Of a DNA stretch of 64,000 nt, positions 16,129 through 24,263 are shown piece after piece. The position numbers were made by a program, and so were the translations under genes. Source of the stretch: Alcaligenes ammonioxydans (lineage in GTDB: Bacteria > Pseudomonadota > Gammaproteobacteria > Burkholderiales > Burkholderiaceae_B); assembly GCF_019343455.1 (NCBI RefSeq), contig NZ_CP049362.1, forward strand, positions 186,001 through 250,000, read 5' to 3'. The first letter of the stretch is position 1; each line of letters opens with the position of its first letter. The notes beneath the pieces were generated by a model that was not told the DNA's origin, made no database searches, and saw only the letters and a list, made by a program, of their open reading frames with translations.

Positions 16129-16342
16129 GGGGCTGTCCGGGTGTTTGGGGCGGATCAGGCGACTTGCCGCAGGCAGATAATTGCGCAGGGGTGCAAGCAC
16201 CTTGCGGTTTGAGTCCGACGCTTGGGGGTTGCCCGGGGGACAAGCCACCGGACGAGTTCAAGGGGCGCCCGTAGCGATTATCTGACCAGGGCACCGGCGC
16301 GCAGCGCCGGCAAGTTGCCAGCCCCGACACCCGGACAGCCCC
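16129..16342. mobile_element. 214-bp inverted-repeat element (MITE-like or structured RNA)
   Basis: The ends are a perfect 16-bp inverted repeat, GGGGCTGTCCGGGTGT at 16129-16144 and its complement at 16327-16342. Weaker pairing continues outward to 16121/16350. TGA flanks both sides directly (16126-16128 and 16343-16345), like a 3-bp target duplication. Inside, further inverted pairs are nested: ACTTGCCG 16162/16308, CAGATAAT 16174/16277, GTCCG-GCTTG 16213-16224 with CAAGC-CGGAC 16241-16253, GGTGC/GCACC at 16190-16201, and CCGGCGC/GCGCCGG at 16294-16310. There is no plausible coding sequence. It may be a non-autonomous insertion element or a folded RNA; I cannot decide from one copy. Confidence 0.55.
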
Positions 16343-16487
16343 TGAACCAGCGCCTTATAGTCACCTTCTTCATTGCGTCGAACCGTGGCTGATTCCAACA
16401 CGTGAGTCAGCCCAATCTTTACTGACTGGGCATCTAACCCCAGCCTCAGCAAATAAGGCCATTAAACAAGCCGCTGAGACATCCCCT

Positions 16488-16790
16488 TTACCCCCGCACA
16501 AGATCCGCATAAATCCCACCATCCCGCAGAACCAACGCGACCTTATCCCCTCGCTGGACAGCCTCATCCAGCACTCGAGCAATCAACACCGGCCCCGCAT
16601 CGCTGGCAACCGTTGCCAGCATATACACCCCTGGCTCCTCGCCAGAAGCAGCGCTACGCGTCAGTTCCGTCACCACACCAGACGCACACTCCTCAGCCTC
16701 AAACACATCCCCATGACACATGGGACACAAGAACCGTGCCGGAAACACCCGATGATCACACTGCACACACCGAAACACAGAAGGATGCAT
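16488..16790 (-). CDS. DUF35 Zn-ribbon/OB-fold acyl-CoA-associated protein
   Basis: A 100-residue protein with an N-terminal zinc ribbon (Cys8-x2-Cys11 and Cys22-x2-Cys25) and a C-terminal OB-fold (about residues 35-98), the layout of DUF35 proteins. The start at 16790 overlaps the stop of the thiolase-fold gene (TAATG), indicating coupled translation; a longer frame to 16823 lies inside that gene. DUF35 proteins work as obligate partners of thiolase-fold enzymes, as in steroid side-chain hydratases and Ltp2-type aldolases. It would form a complex with the product of 16790-17950. Confidence 0.85.
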   Translation of the reverse strand: MHPSVFRCVQCDHRVFPARFLCPMCHGDVFEAEECASGVVTELTRSAASGEEPGVYMLATVASDAGPVLIARVLDEAVQRGDKVALVLRDGGIYADLVRG

Positions 16791-17950
16791 TACAAAGCCT
16801 CCAGAACAAGCGCTGTCGAGCACATGCCATAGCGATACTCCACCATGCCGTAACCCGTGACCAAGCCATAGCGAGCCTGCGCCACCTGCCGCTCCCCCGC
16901 CTGATTGCTTAACTGACGCATCACCTCAACCAGTCCATGCAGGCTGCAAGCCGCCCCGGCCTGCCCCGCTGACAATTGCCCGCCAGAGGTATTTACCGGT
17001 ACACGTCCTGTTGCAATCGACTCATGAATAAAGTGTTTGGCATTATCGGCCTGAAAGAAGCCCAAATCCTGTAACTGCGCCAGCACCATGACGGGGTAGT
17101 CGTCATAAATACTGACCACATCCATCTGCGCCGGACTCAAGCCGGACTCCGCCCATAAAGCCGGAGCCAAAGCCGCCAGACCCGTGCTCAAGCCATCGCC
17201 TTGCTGATCATCAATATTGTGAAAACTGCGTAACGCCCTTACGGTAATTGCAGGCTGATTCTGCGCCGCCGGATGATCCGCGCGCATCACCATCAAGGCA
17301 TTGGCACCATCGACCACCGGCACACAATCCAGCCGCGTCAAAGGGTCCGCCACTTCAGGCGCATTCATATAGTCATCCAGACTCATGGGGCTGCGATACA
17401 CCGCACCCGGATTCATGCCGGCCCACAAGCGCTGGCGCATCACCAAGGCCGCATAATCCGCCCGCTCCAAACCCAGCTTGCGCATGTGATTCGCAGTCAG
17501 CATGGCAAAGCGATGATTCGGACTGCCTGCGCCCAAAGGTCGCAAATGGTCATAAGTCGTCTGGTTATAGTTCTCGACCAGTTGCTGGAAATCCTTGGCC
17601 TGAAAATGATCCCCGGCCACAATCGCTATACAGCGGGCATCCCCTGCCTGAACGGCGCGAATGGCGTGCTGCAGAATATTCAGACCGCTGGCGCCGCCAT
17701 TGCTGTCATCCATTATCCAGCTCACCTTCAAGCCCAGCTTCCAGGCCAGATCAATAGCCCGGTCAGGGGCGTGGGTGAAGGAGGCCACCCCCAGGCCATC
17801 AATTTCGCCGGCCTCCAGACCCGCTGCGGCAAGAGACTGCTTGAACGCCTGGGCCAGCAGCTCGGAAGTGCCAAGCTGACCGCGTCGCGTATAGGTGACC
17901 TCGGTCGCGCCCAGCAGACGCACCGTATTCAAGTTGAAAGCAGGTGTCAT
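16790..17950 (-). CDS. Thiolase-fold protein lacking the catalytic Cys (SCP2/Ltp2-like)
   Basis: This 386-residue thiolase-superfamily protein carries NGGASG at residues 84-89 where a thiolase has its nucleophilic Cys; Gly86 takes its place. The usual GHPxG histidine segment reads NTSGGQLSAGQAG (320-332), with Gln instead of His. Conserved tyrosines at 282 and 285 (IYDDYPV) resemble those of lipid-transfer-protein-type retro-aldolases. Such enzymes need a DUF35 partner, and that gene overlaps this one. Retro-aldol cleavage of a beta-hydroxyacyl-CoA is therefore more likely than thiolysis, as an inference. It follows the CoA ligase gene by 21 nt in the same operon. Annotation pipelines would probably call it acetyl-CoA acetyltransferase. 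Confidence 0.8.
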   Translation of the reverse strand: MTPAFNLNTVRLLGATEVTYTRRGQLGTSELLAQAFKQSLAAAGLEAGEIDGLGVASFTHAPDRAIDLAWKLGLKVSWIMDDSNGGASGLNILQHAIRAVQAGDARCIAIVAGDHFQAKDFQQLVENYNQTTYDHLRPLGAGSPNHRFAMLTANHMRKLGLERADYAALVMRQRLWAGMNPGAVYRSPMSLDDYMNAPEVADPLTRLDCVPVVDGANALMVMRADHPAAQNQPAITVRALRSFHNIDDQQGDGLSTGLAALAPALWAESGLSPAQMDVVSIYDDYPVMVLAQLQDLGFFQADNAKHFIHESIATGRVPVNTSGGQLSAGQAGAACSLHGLVEVMRQLSNQAGERQVAQARYGLVTGYGMVEYRYGMCSTALVLEAL

Positions 17951-17971
17951 GGTCAGTTCCTGTAACAGCGC

Positions 17972-19588
17972 TTAGCGACGAACCTGATAGCCCGCTTTTT
18001 CTCTGTCCCACGTGTTGGGACCAATGCCGCGATCACGCAGGGCAAATTTTTGAATCTTGCCATTTTCCGTAGTGGGCAAGACATCCGTAAATTCGATAAA
18101 GCGGGGGACAGCAAAATAGGGCAGGCGGCGTTCGCAATGCTGCAGCAGTTCCTCGCAGCTAACGCTGCAATCAGGACGCAGCACAATCATGGCCATGACC
18201 TCGTCCTCGGCCAGTTCGGACTTGGCCGCATACACCGCAACGGTGTGGACAGCGGGGTGACTGGCCAATGCCTGTTCGACTTCGTAGGAGGAAATGTTCT
18301 CACCACGACGGCGAATCATGTCTTTCAGACGGTCCACAAAGCGGTAGTAGCCATCTGCATCACGCACGACGCGGTCACCGGTGTGGAACCACAGGTTTTT
18401 CCAGGTCTCCACCGTCTTGTCCGGTTGCCCGTAGTAACCCAGCGCGAAGGCATAGGGTTCATCGGCGCGCAGCAACAGCTCGCCCACTTCACCGTCTGGC
18501 AGCGGGTTGTCGTTTTCATCCACTACCAGCGCCTCAAAGCCCTCGGATACACGGCCCATATAACCATTGCGCTGCTCCTGGATACCCCGGCCCATCACAT
18601 AATTGGTCTCGGTGGAGCCAAAGCCATCGAGCAGGTACATCTGGCAGCGCTCCAGAAACTGGCTATGAAACTGTTCAGGCACGCCAGGGCCCAGGGCAAT
18701 GCGGGTCTTGTGCTGCTTTTCTGCGGCCGTGACCGGCTTGGACAGCAAGATGGGCACCATGGCACCGAGCAGATAGGTAATGGTGGCACCAGTCTGGCAC
18801 AGATTGTCAAAGAAGCGGCTGGCTGAAAACCGCTTGTCCACCACCATGCAGGCGTCACTGACCAGGGCCTGAAAGAAGGTATTTAGGGCATTGGTGTGGA
18901 ACATGGGCAGGCAGGTGTAGAGCACATCGTCGGCTTTCATGCCCAGTTTGCTGGCAGTGTAAATACCCCACCAGTAGAACTGGGCGTGGGGGCATTGCAC
19001 ACCTTTGGAGGGGCCCGAGGTGCCGGAGGTGTACAGAATGGCCAGCGTATCGCCAGGGCCGATATCCGCAGGCTCGCAGTAATCGCCCAAAGCAGGCAGA
19101 TCGCAGGTGGCCACAGCCAGTGTTTGTGCGGCTTCCTGACCTTGAATCAACCAGGCTTGCTGGACGGCAGTGGCGCCAAGGTCCACATCGGCCAGCAGCG
19201 GAGTCAGATCACTTTCCACCACCAGCAGGCTGGCTTGGCTATTGCACAGAATGTGCTGCAACTGGGCACCACGCGAGGCGGTATTGATGGGCACCACAAT
19301 GGCACCCAGCCAGCCGCAGCCAAGCACCATGTCCAAAAATTCGTGGCGGTTGGTGCAGAGCAGGGCGACCCGGTCGCCACGCTTGATGCCGGCGCGGCTC
19401 AGGCGGCTGGCGCTGGCTGCGGCCACTTGCAAGGTTTGTTCGCCGGTGTAGTGGGTATGACGGTCTGAGAACAGCGGGGCATCACCCATGCGCTCGGCGC
19501 GCAGGCGCAACAGGGCCGGTACCGTGCGCTGCGTGGCGGGTATTGAAAACAGCGGCAATTCAGAAGCGGGAATGGAATGGGCGTGCAT
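17972..19588 (-). CDS. Acyl-CoA ligase (ANL superfamily, CaiC-like)
   Basis: This 538-residue adenylate-forming enzyme has the AMP-binding P-loop LYTSGTSGPSKG near residue 178, DGFGSTE near 313, GELLLRADEPYA near 380, the hinge region YRFVDRLKDMIRRRGENISSYE near 425 and a C-terminal Lys in TENGKIQKF (near 518). It would activate a carboxylic acid to its CoA thioester through an acyl-AMP. Substrate class is uncertain; similarity is to crotonobetaine/carnitine-CoA ligases. It is the first gene of the operon with the thiolase-fold and DUF35 genes, so it probably supplies their CoA substrate. Confidence 0.88.
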   Translation of the reverse strand: MHAHSIPASELPLFSIPATQRTVPALLRLRAERMGDAPLFSDRHTHYTGEQTLQVAAASASRLSRAGIKRGDRVALLCTNRHEFLDMVLGCGWLGAIVVPINTASRGAQLQHILCNSQASLLVVESDLTPLLADVDLGATAVQQAWLIQGQEAAQTLAVATCDLPALGDYCEPADIGPGDTLAILYTSGTSGPSKGVQCPHAQFYWWGIYTASKLGMKADDVLYTCLPMFHTNALNTFFQALVSDACMVVDKRFSASRFFDNLCQTGATITYLLGAMVPILLSKPVTAAEKQHKTRIALGPGVPEQFHSQFLERCQMYLLDGFGSTETNYVMGRGIQEQRNGYMGRVSEGFEALVVDENDNPLPDGEVGELLLRADEPYAFALGYYGQPDKTVETWKNLWFHTGDRVVRDADGYYRFVDRLKDMIRRRGENISSYEVEQALASHPAVHTVAVYAAKSELAEDEVMAMIVLRPDCSVSCEELLQHCERRLPYFAVPRFIEFTDVLPTTENGKIQKFALRDRGIGPNTWDREKAGYQVRR

Positions 19589-19668
19589 GATCTATCTGTC
19601 TCCCGGCTCACGCGCCACCAAGGCGATAAGCCGATATGCATGGGTGAAATTACTAATATCCTGCAAAC

Positions 19669-19678
19669 AGTATACTGC
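19669..19678. promoter_or_regulatory. Palindrome CAGTATACTG upstream of the CoA-ligase operon
   Basis: A perfect 10-bp palindrome within an AT-rich stretch, 81 nt upstream of the CoA-ligase start. TATAC-centred palindromes are typical operators of GntR/FCD regulators, and such a regulator is encoded at 20996-21664. The pairing is an inference. Confidence 0.4.
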
Positions 19679-19945
19679 AATATATTATTTGTAAATTCCT
19701 GTCCTTCACCGGAAAAACCCGAAGTGTCAGAGGCCATCACGCAGTGGTACTTCGGGCAAACCCAACCTTGGCGCGGGACAGAAAGGGGGTCGTTTTGCGA
19801 CGTGTGGAAATACGGTTGGCAAAACAGTTGATCCGGCTTGGGGATGCGGGTCGATCAGCAATAAAACAGGCCGGGCTCACCAATTTGAGCAAGGGTGCTT
19901 CACAATGATTTTGAATAAGCCCACAGGGGCAACGGGGATAGAACA

Positions 19946-20902
19946 ATGAAGGTATGGCTTAAGTTGGCAACGTGTTGTGCACTGATGTTGGGTGCACAGG
20001 CCCATGCTCAAAACAAGAATGTGACGCTGGTTGTGCCTTACCCACCGGGCGGTGCGGCGGACCAGCTCGCGCGCGTGATCTCCCAGGAAATGGGCACGCG
20101 CTTTGATCAAAAAGTCATCGTGGAAAACCGCCCCGGCGCGGGTGCCCAGGTGGCCATGAACGTCGTGAAGAACGCCAATCCCAGCTCCTTGGGTACGGTC
20201 CTGTTTCTGGCTGATAGCGGTGCCTATTCCTTGAATCGCCACTTGTATCAGCGTCTGAATTACGACGTGGCAACCGACCTGATCCCCATGACGCTGGCCG
20301 CTAAGGCGCCGGTGTTCCTGCTGGTCAATAAAGACAGCCCCTTCAAGACGGTTCAGGATCTGGTGGCCGCGGGCCAGAAACAGGAGCTGACGTACGGTTC
20401 GCCGGGGATGGGGACGGGGACTCACCTGCTGGGCGAGATGCTGCGTAAAGAAACCGGCGCCCGACTGGTACACGTGCCTTACAAAGGCGCTGGTCCCGCT
20501 TTGATTGACGCGGTGAGCGGCCAGATCGACTTTATTTTTGATGTGCTGACGGGCAGCCGCGGTTTCCTTGAAGATGGCCGTTTGCGTTCGATTGCGGCCG
20601 CCACGACCGAGCGCAGCCCTTTGCGTCCAGACGTGCCGACGATTGCAGAAGCCGGTATCCCCAATGTGGCGTTCACCATCTGGTGGGGCATTTCGGCCAA
20701 AGCCGGTACGCCTGAGGAAGACGTGGCCCGTCTGACCGAACAATTGACGGCGGTGCTGAAAGAAGAGTCAGTGGTCAAGAAGTTCGTGGACTTCGGTATT
20801 CAGATCGAACCTTCCACACCTCAGGAGTTTGCGGATCTGATCGAGCGTGATGCTCAAACCATGGGGCCGACCATTAAGGCCTTGGATATCACGCTGGACT
20901 AA
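19946..20902 (+). CDS. Bug-type tripartite tricarboxylate transporter receptor
   Basis: A 318-residue periplasmic binding protein with a signal peptide (cleavage after AHA near residue 21). The Bug family motifs are present: LVVPYPPGGAADQLAR just after the mature N-terminus, VENRPGAGAQ near residue 60, and GTGTHLLGEMLRKETGARLVHVPYKGAGPALIDAVSGQIDF near residue 160. No TctA/TctB permease genes are nearby, so it must use permeases encoded elsewhere or act as a sensor. It is a single-gene unit ended by a terminator and lies divergent to the CoA-ligase operon. Confidence 0.92.
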   Translation: MKVWLKLATCCALMLGAQAHAQNKNVTLVVPYPPGGAADQLARVISQEMGTRFDQKVIVENRPGAGAQVAMNVVKNANPSSLGTVLFLADSGAYSLNRHLYQRLNYDVATDLIPMTLAAKAPVFLLVNKDSPFKTVQDLVAAGQKQELTYGSPGMGTGTHLLGEMLRKETGARLVHVPYKGAGPALIDAVSGQIDFIFDVLTGSRGFLEDGRLRSIAAATTERSPLRPDVPTIAEAGIPNVAFTIWWGISAKAGTPEEDVARLTEQLTAVLKEESVVKKFVDFGIQIEPSTPQEFADLIERDAQTMGPTIKALDITLD

Positions 20903-20920
20903 CAGGACGGCTTGATTGCA

Positions 20921-20946
20921 AAAGGGCGCTGCGGCGCCCTTTTTTT
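20921..20946. terminator. Bidirectional Rho-independent terminator
   Basis: AAAGGGCGC (20921-20929) pairs with GCGCCCTTT (20934-20942) around a 4-nt loop, followed by a T-run to 20946. The A-run on the left gives a U-tract on the minus strand too, so it serves both the Bug gene and the convergent GntR gene. Confidence 0.9.
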
Positions 20947-20995
20947 GTGGCCTGCGGCCGGTGACCGCAGGGGGGCGTGTCCTGTAGGGCCGCCC

Positions 20996-21664
20996 TCAGG
21001 CCAGCAGCTCCGCTTGCTTGAGGCAGTAGGCCGAGCAGCAAATGACCAGGTTTTCCCTAATCAACTGGGCTGCCTGCTCCTGCTGGCATTCACGGAATGC
21101 CTGGCAGATGGCCTTGGCCCGCTGCATGGTCTCCAATCGGAACTGGGGGTCCTGGAGGCAGGCAATCCGGGCTTGGTCGGCCTGATCGTGCAGGCGTGCC
21201 ATGGTGTCGACCAATTGCTTGTTGGGCACCATGCTGATCCAGGCACTGCGAAAGGCCCAGTTGGCCTGAATATTGTCGATCGGGTCACCTTGCTGGTGAG
21301 TGGCTTCAATTCGGCTCAAGGCCTGTTCCATTGCCAGCATGCCCACTTTGCTTTGATGGATGCAGGCCAGCTTGGCTGCTGGTGGCTCAAGTAAAAGACG
21401 TACTGAGAAAATGTCCTCGATATCCTGGGCGGTGTAGACCCGCAGTACAAAGCCGCGTGATGTTCCTTCCAGCACCCCTTCGTTTTTCAGTTGCAGCAAG
21501 GCTTCACGCACCGGCATGCGCGAGACATTCAGGCTGGCCGCAATTTCGTTATCGACCAGCCGCACGTCAAAGCCGATCTTGCCCAGGGCAATGTCCTGAC
21601 GCAACATGCCATAGACTTGTTCACGGATATTGGGTTCGCGTTTCTTGTAGGGATTGGCAGCCAT
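20996..21664 (-). CDS. GntR family regulator with FCD ligand-binding domain
   Basis: This 222-residue protein has an N-terminal winged helix (residues 10-75, with LVDNEIAASLNVSRMPVREALLQLKNEGVL) and an all-helical FCD domain (about 85-215). FadR-subfamily proteins of this size bind organic acids. ATG 21664 (MAANPYKKREP) was preferred over 21688. The gene converges on the Bug receptor gene and shares its terminator. It is the best local candidate to control the receptor and the nearby CoA-ligase operon. Confidence 0.88.
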   Translation of the reverse strand: MAANPYKKREPNIREQVYGMLRQDIALGKIGFDVRLVDNEIAASLNVSRMPVREALLQLKNEGVLEGTSRGFVLRVYTAQDIEDIFSVRLLLEPPAAKLACIHQSKVGMLAMEQALSRIEATHQQGDPIDNIQANWAFRSAWISMVPNKQLVDTMARLHDQADQARIACLQDPQFRLETMQRAKAICQAFRECQQEQAAQLIRENLVICCSAYCLKQAELLA

Positions 21665-21824
21665 ATGCTCGCCCGGCGTCTGGCGCACGGCAAAAGACTC
21701 AAAAGGCTATAGGATACCAAGTAAGCGCCGGGGGCTGATGGCTTTCCTGCCCGTACGGTTTTGCTGTCCAAGTTGCAGGATAATACCGGGTATTCACACC
21801 AGCACGCACCAGGAGGGCCCGTCG

Positions 21825-22709
21825 ATGCGGTGGCGGCATGTAGAAATTTTTGACGCAATCTGCCGTGGCGGTTCATTGACACAGGCCGCGCAGTTGCTGC
21901 ATATCTCCCAGCCTGCGGCCAGCAAGATGCTGGCAACGGCGGAAATGCAGCTGGGATTTCGGCTGTTTGACCGCGTGCGGGGCCGCTTGATCCCCACACG
22001 CGAGGCCAGCATCCTGGCGCCTTACGTGGCGCGCTTGCATCAGAATCTGGATGACGTCAGCCGACTGGCGCGCAATCTGCGCTCTCACCATGAAGGGCTG
22101 TGGCGTATAGGCAGCAGTCCGGCGTTTGGCCTGGAGCTGCTGCCGGTCGCCTTGAGTCGCTGCCGTCAGGCGCACCCGGCCATGAGTTTCGAGCTGCGTA
22201 CCCACCATAGTGGCGAGTTGCTGCAAGCCTTGGAAACGCGCGACCTGGACATGGTGATGAGCTTTGATCAGGGCGAAGCCTCCGGTGTGCAGCGGCAGGT
22301 GTTGGCCCATACGGAACTGGTACACGTTACCTTGCCGGGCGTTGCTCCGTTGCGTCACTGGAAGGAGATGGCCGGGCGCGCCTTCATTGCTTTGGACGCG
22401 GATGACCCGGTCGGTGCGATGGTGGAAAGCCTGTTGCAAAACCATGCTCCCGATGTCACGCCCTTTATGCGTGTGCAGACCCATTACGTTGCTTGCAGTC
22501 TGGTGGTGCAGCAGGTGGGCGAGGCCCTGGTCGATCTGGTCACCGCGCGCGCCATGCAAGGCCGAGGCCTTGCCATCCATCGTTTGCCCGAGCCTTTGCC
22601 TATCCCCGTGAGTATTTTGACGGCCCCTGATGATGCGGGCTCGGGTTCGCGCGAACGCGTGCTCGATCACATCCGGCAGGCGCTGCTGGAATGCCGTTTT
22701 CCTGGTTGA
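21825..22709 (+). CDS. LysR family transcriptional regulator
   Basis: A 294-residue LysR regulator: winged helix in residues 1-60 (GGSLTQAAQLLHISQPAASKML) and effector domain from about 90 to 290. The ATG at 21825 follows AGGAGGG; the longest frame begins at 21654, inside the GntR gene, and was rejected. The next gene on the same strand is the D-amino acid dehydrogenase, and a perfect ATAA-N7-TTAT dyad lies between them. That places this regulator as the probable activator of the dehydrogenase gene. Confidence 0.9.
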   Translation: MRWRHVEIFDAICRGGSLTQAAQLLHISQPAASKMLATAEMQLGFRLFDRVRGRLIPTREASILAPYVARLHQNLDDVSRLARNLRSHHEGLWRIGSSPAFGLELLPVALSRCRQAHPAMSFELRTHHSGELLQALETRDLDMVMSFDQGEASGVQRQVLAHTELVHVTLPGVAPLRHWKEMAGRAFIALDADDPVGAMVESLLQNHAPDVTPFMRVQTHYVACSLVVQQVGEALVDLVTARAMQGRGLAIHRLPEPLPIPVSILTAPDDAGSGSRERVLDHIRQALLECRFPG

Positions 22710-22722
22710 GTCGTTGGTTTTT

Positions 22723-22741
22723 CCATAACCCAGGGTTATGG
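22723..22741. promoter_or_regulatory. Perfect LysR-type operator dyad CCATAACCC-A-GGGTTATGG
   Basis: A 19-bp perfect dyad 14 nt after the LysR stop and 71 nt before the dehydrogenase start. It contains both T-N11-A and ATAA-N7-TTAT, the known LysR-box patterns. In RNA it could also form a 9-bp hairpin, but no T-run follows, so an operator is the better reading. Confidence 0.65.
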
Positions 22742-22812
22742 ACTACAGCAACTATTCATTGGCGTCCCGACGCCGCCCCCCAGACAATAGAGCAGTTATT
22801 GGGGGTATAGCC

Positions 22813-24060
22813 ATGCATGTATGTATTATCGGCGCCGGTGTAATCGGAATGAGCACTGCGTTCATGTTGCGCCAGAAAGGGATCAAGGTCACGGTTCTGG
22901 AGGCCGGCCCGCAGGTGGCCGGACAGACCAGTTTTGCCAACGGTGGGCAGCTAAGTTACAGCTACGTCGCCCCCTTGGCGGATCCCGGCGTGTTCAAGGA
23001 TTTGCCCCGCTGGTTGTTGAACAAAGACTCGCCCCTGCGTTTTAAGCCGGCCCTGAGCCTGCAGCAATGGCGCTGGCTGCTTCATTTTCTGAAAGCCTGC
23101 CGCAGTGATGTGGTGCGTCGGACTACTGCGCAGATGCTGAGTCTGTCCTACTTGAGCCGCGACGTTCTGCACGACTGGCAAGCACGTTTCAATCTGGAGT
23201 TTGCTCATCAACGCAATGGCAAACTGATTGTGTTCCGTAGCCCGGGCCCGTTTGAGCATGCGCGTGAGCAAGCGCAACTGCAGGCTGAGCTGGGTTCGTC
23301 GCAGCAAGTGCTGGAGGCCGCCCAGGTACTGGAATTGGAACCCTCACTACAGGCTTTGGGTTCACGCTTGCAAGGTGCGATTTACACACCGAGTGAAGAA
23401 GCGGGCGACGCTTGTTTGTTTGCCCTTGCCTTGCATGAGCGCCTGCAAAACGACGGTGACTACGAATTGAGGCTGAACACACCGGTGCAGCGTTTTGTGA
23501 TGGAAGGACGCGACATTCGCGCTGTGCACACCCCGCAAGGCGAGTTTCAAGCAGATCAGTTTGTTCTTGCCAGCGGGATGGGTACGGTGTCTTTGCTGCG
23601 GCAATTGGGTGGCCGCCCGTTGATTTATCCCTTGAAGGGTTATAGCTTGAGCCTGCCGCTGGAGGGTTTGAATCAGGCGGTGCCGGCGATCAGCGTCACC
23701 GATTACGAACAGCGTATTGTGTACGCCCGTCTGGGCAAGGTACTGCGCATGGCCGCGATGGTGGATATTGGGTTTGAAGGTTTGGATATTCCTGCTGCCC
23801 GCATGGCGACCTTGAAGCAGCAGGTCAATGGCCTGTTTCCCGGTCTGCCGCTGGAACAGGCCCAGACCTGGGCTGGTTTGCGGCCTGCGACGCCATCGGG
23901 CAAACCGGTGGTGGGAGCCAGCAAGCTGGCAGGTCGCTTGTGGGTGAATGTAGGCCACGGCGCATTGGGCTTCACCTTGGCTTGCGGTAGCGCAGCGATT
24001 CTGGCGGCTCACCTGACGGGCGAGGCTTCGCCTATTGATGACGCTCCATTTCGTCCTTAA
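22813..24060 (+). CDS. dadA: D-amino acid dehydrogenase (FAD-dependent, DadA family)
   Basis: A 415-residue flavoprotein. The dinucleotide fold GAGVIGMSTAF begins at residue 7, TSFANGGQLSYSYVAPLADP follows near residue 40, and the C-terminal FAD-binding segment WAGLRPATPSGKPVVGAS is near residue 350. DadA oxidises D-amino acids to 2-oxo acids plus ammonia at the inner membrane and passes electrons to the respiratory chain. ATG 22813 gives the classical N-terminus just ahead of the FAD fold. No alanine racemase gene adjoins it, so a broader or different D-amino acid role is possible. Confidence 0.87.
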   Translation: MHVCIIGAGVIGMSTAFMLRQKGIKVTVLEAGPQVAGQTSFANGGQLSYSYVAPLADPGVFKDLPRWLLNKDSPLRFKPALSLQQWRWLLHFLKACRSDVVRRTTAQMLSLSYLSRDVLHDWQARFNLEFAHQRNGKLIVFRSPGPFEHAREQAQLQAELGSSQQVLEAAQVLELEPSLQALGSRLQGAIYTPSEEAGDACLFALALHERLQNDGDYELRLNTPVQRFVMEGRDIRAVHTPQGEFQADQFVLASGMGTVSLLRQLGGRPLIYPLKGYSLSLPLEGLNQAVPAISVTDYEQRIVYARLGKVLRMAAMVDIGFEGLDIPAARMATLKQQVNGLFPGLPLEQAQTWAGLRPATPSGKPVVGASKLAGRLWVNVGHGALGFTLACGSAAILAAHLTGEASPIDDAPFRP

Positions 24061-24205
24061 GCCTTGAAGCGGATGATAAGTATGTGGCAATCAATTGTCC
24101 GTGGCCGGTCATGGGTTGACGGTGGCGGGGCGTTGTGTGAAGGCTTGGTGCTGGGTAATGAGCCGCGAATAATCAGTCGCGCCGATGGTGCACCCCTAGA
24201 TGGAG

Positions 24206-24244
24206 ATGGGCAAGTTTCTCTTTGGAAGCTAGCCCATTTTTTTT
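24206..24244 (+). terminator. Rho-independent terminator after dadA
   Basis: ATGGGC (24206-24211) pairs with GCCCAT (24232-24237), and an inner stem GTTTC/GAAGC extends it. Eight T follow (24237-24244). It lies 146 nt after the dadA stop and just before the convergent acyltransferase gene. Confidence 0.8.
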
Positions 24245-24263
24245 GTGTTTTACGTAGTGGTGT

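Noticed and set aside
16079..16330. 83-codon minus-strand frame across the inverted-repeat element
   Set aside because: It runs through the terminal repeat and nested hairpins, has no ribosome binding site and a low-complexity Pro/Gly/Ser composition.
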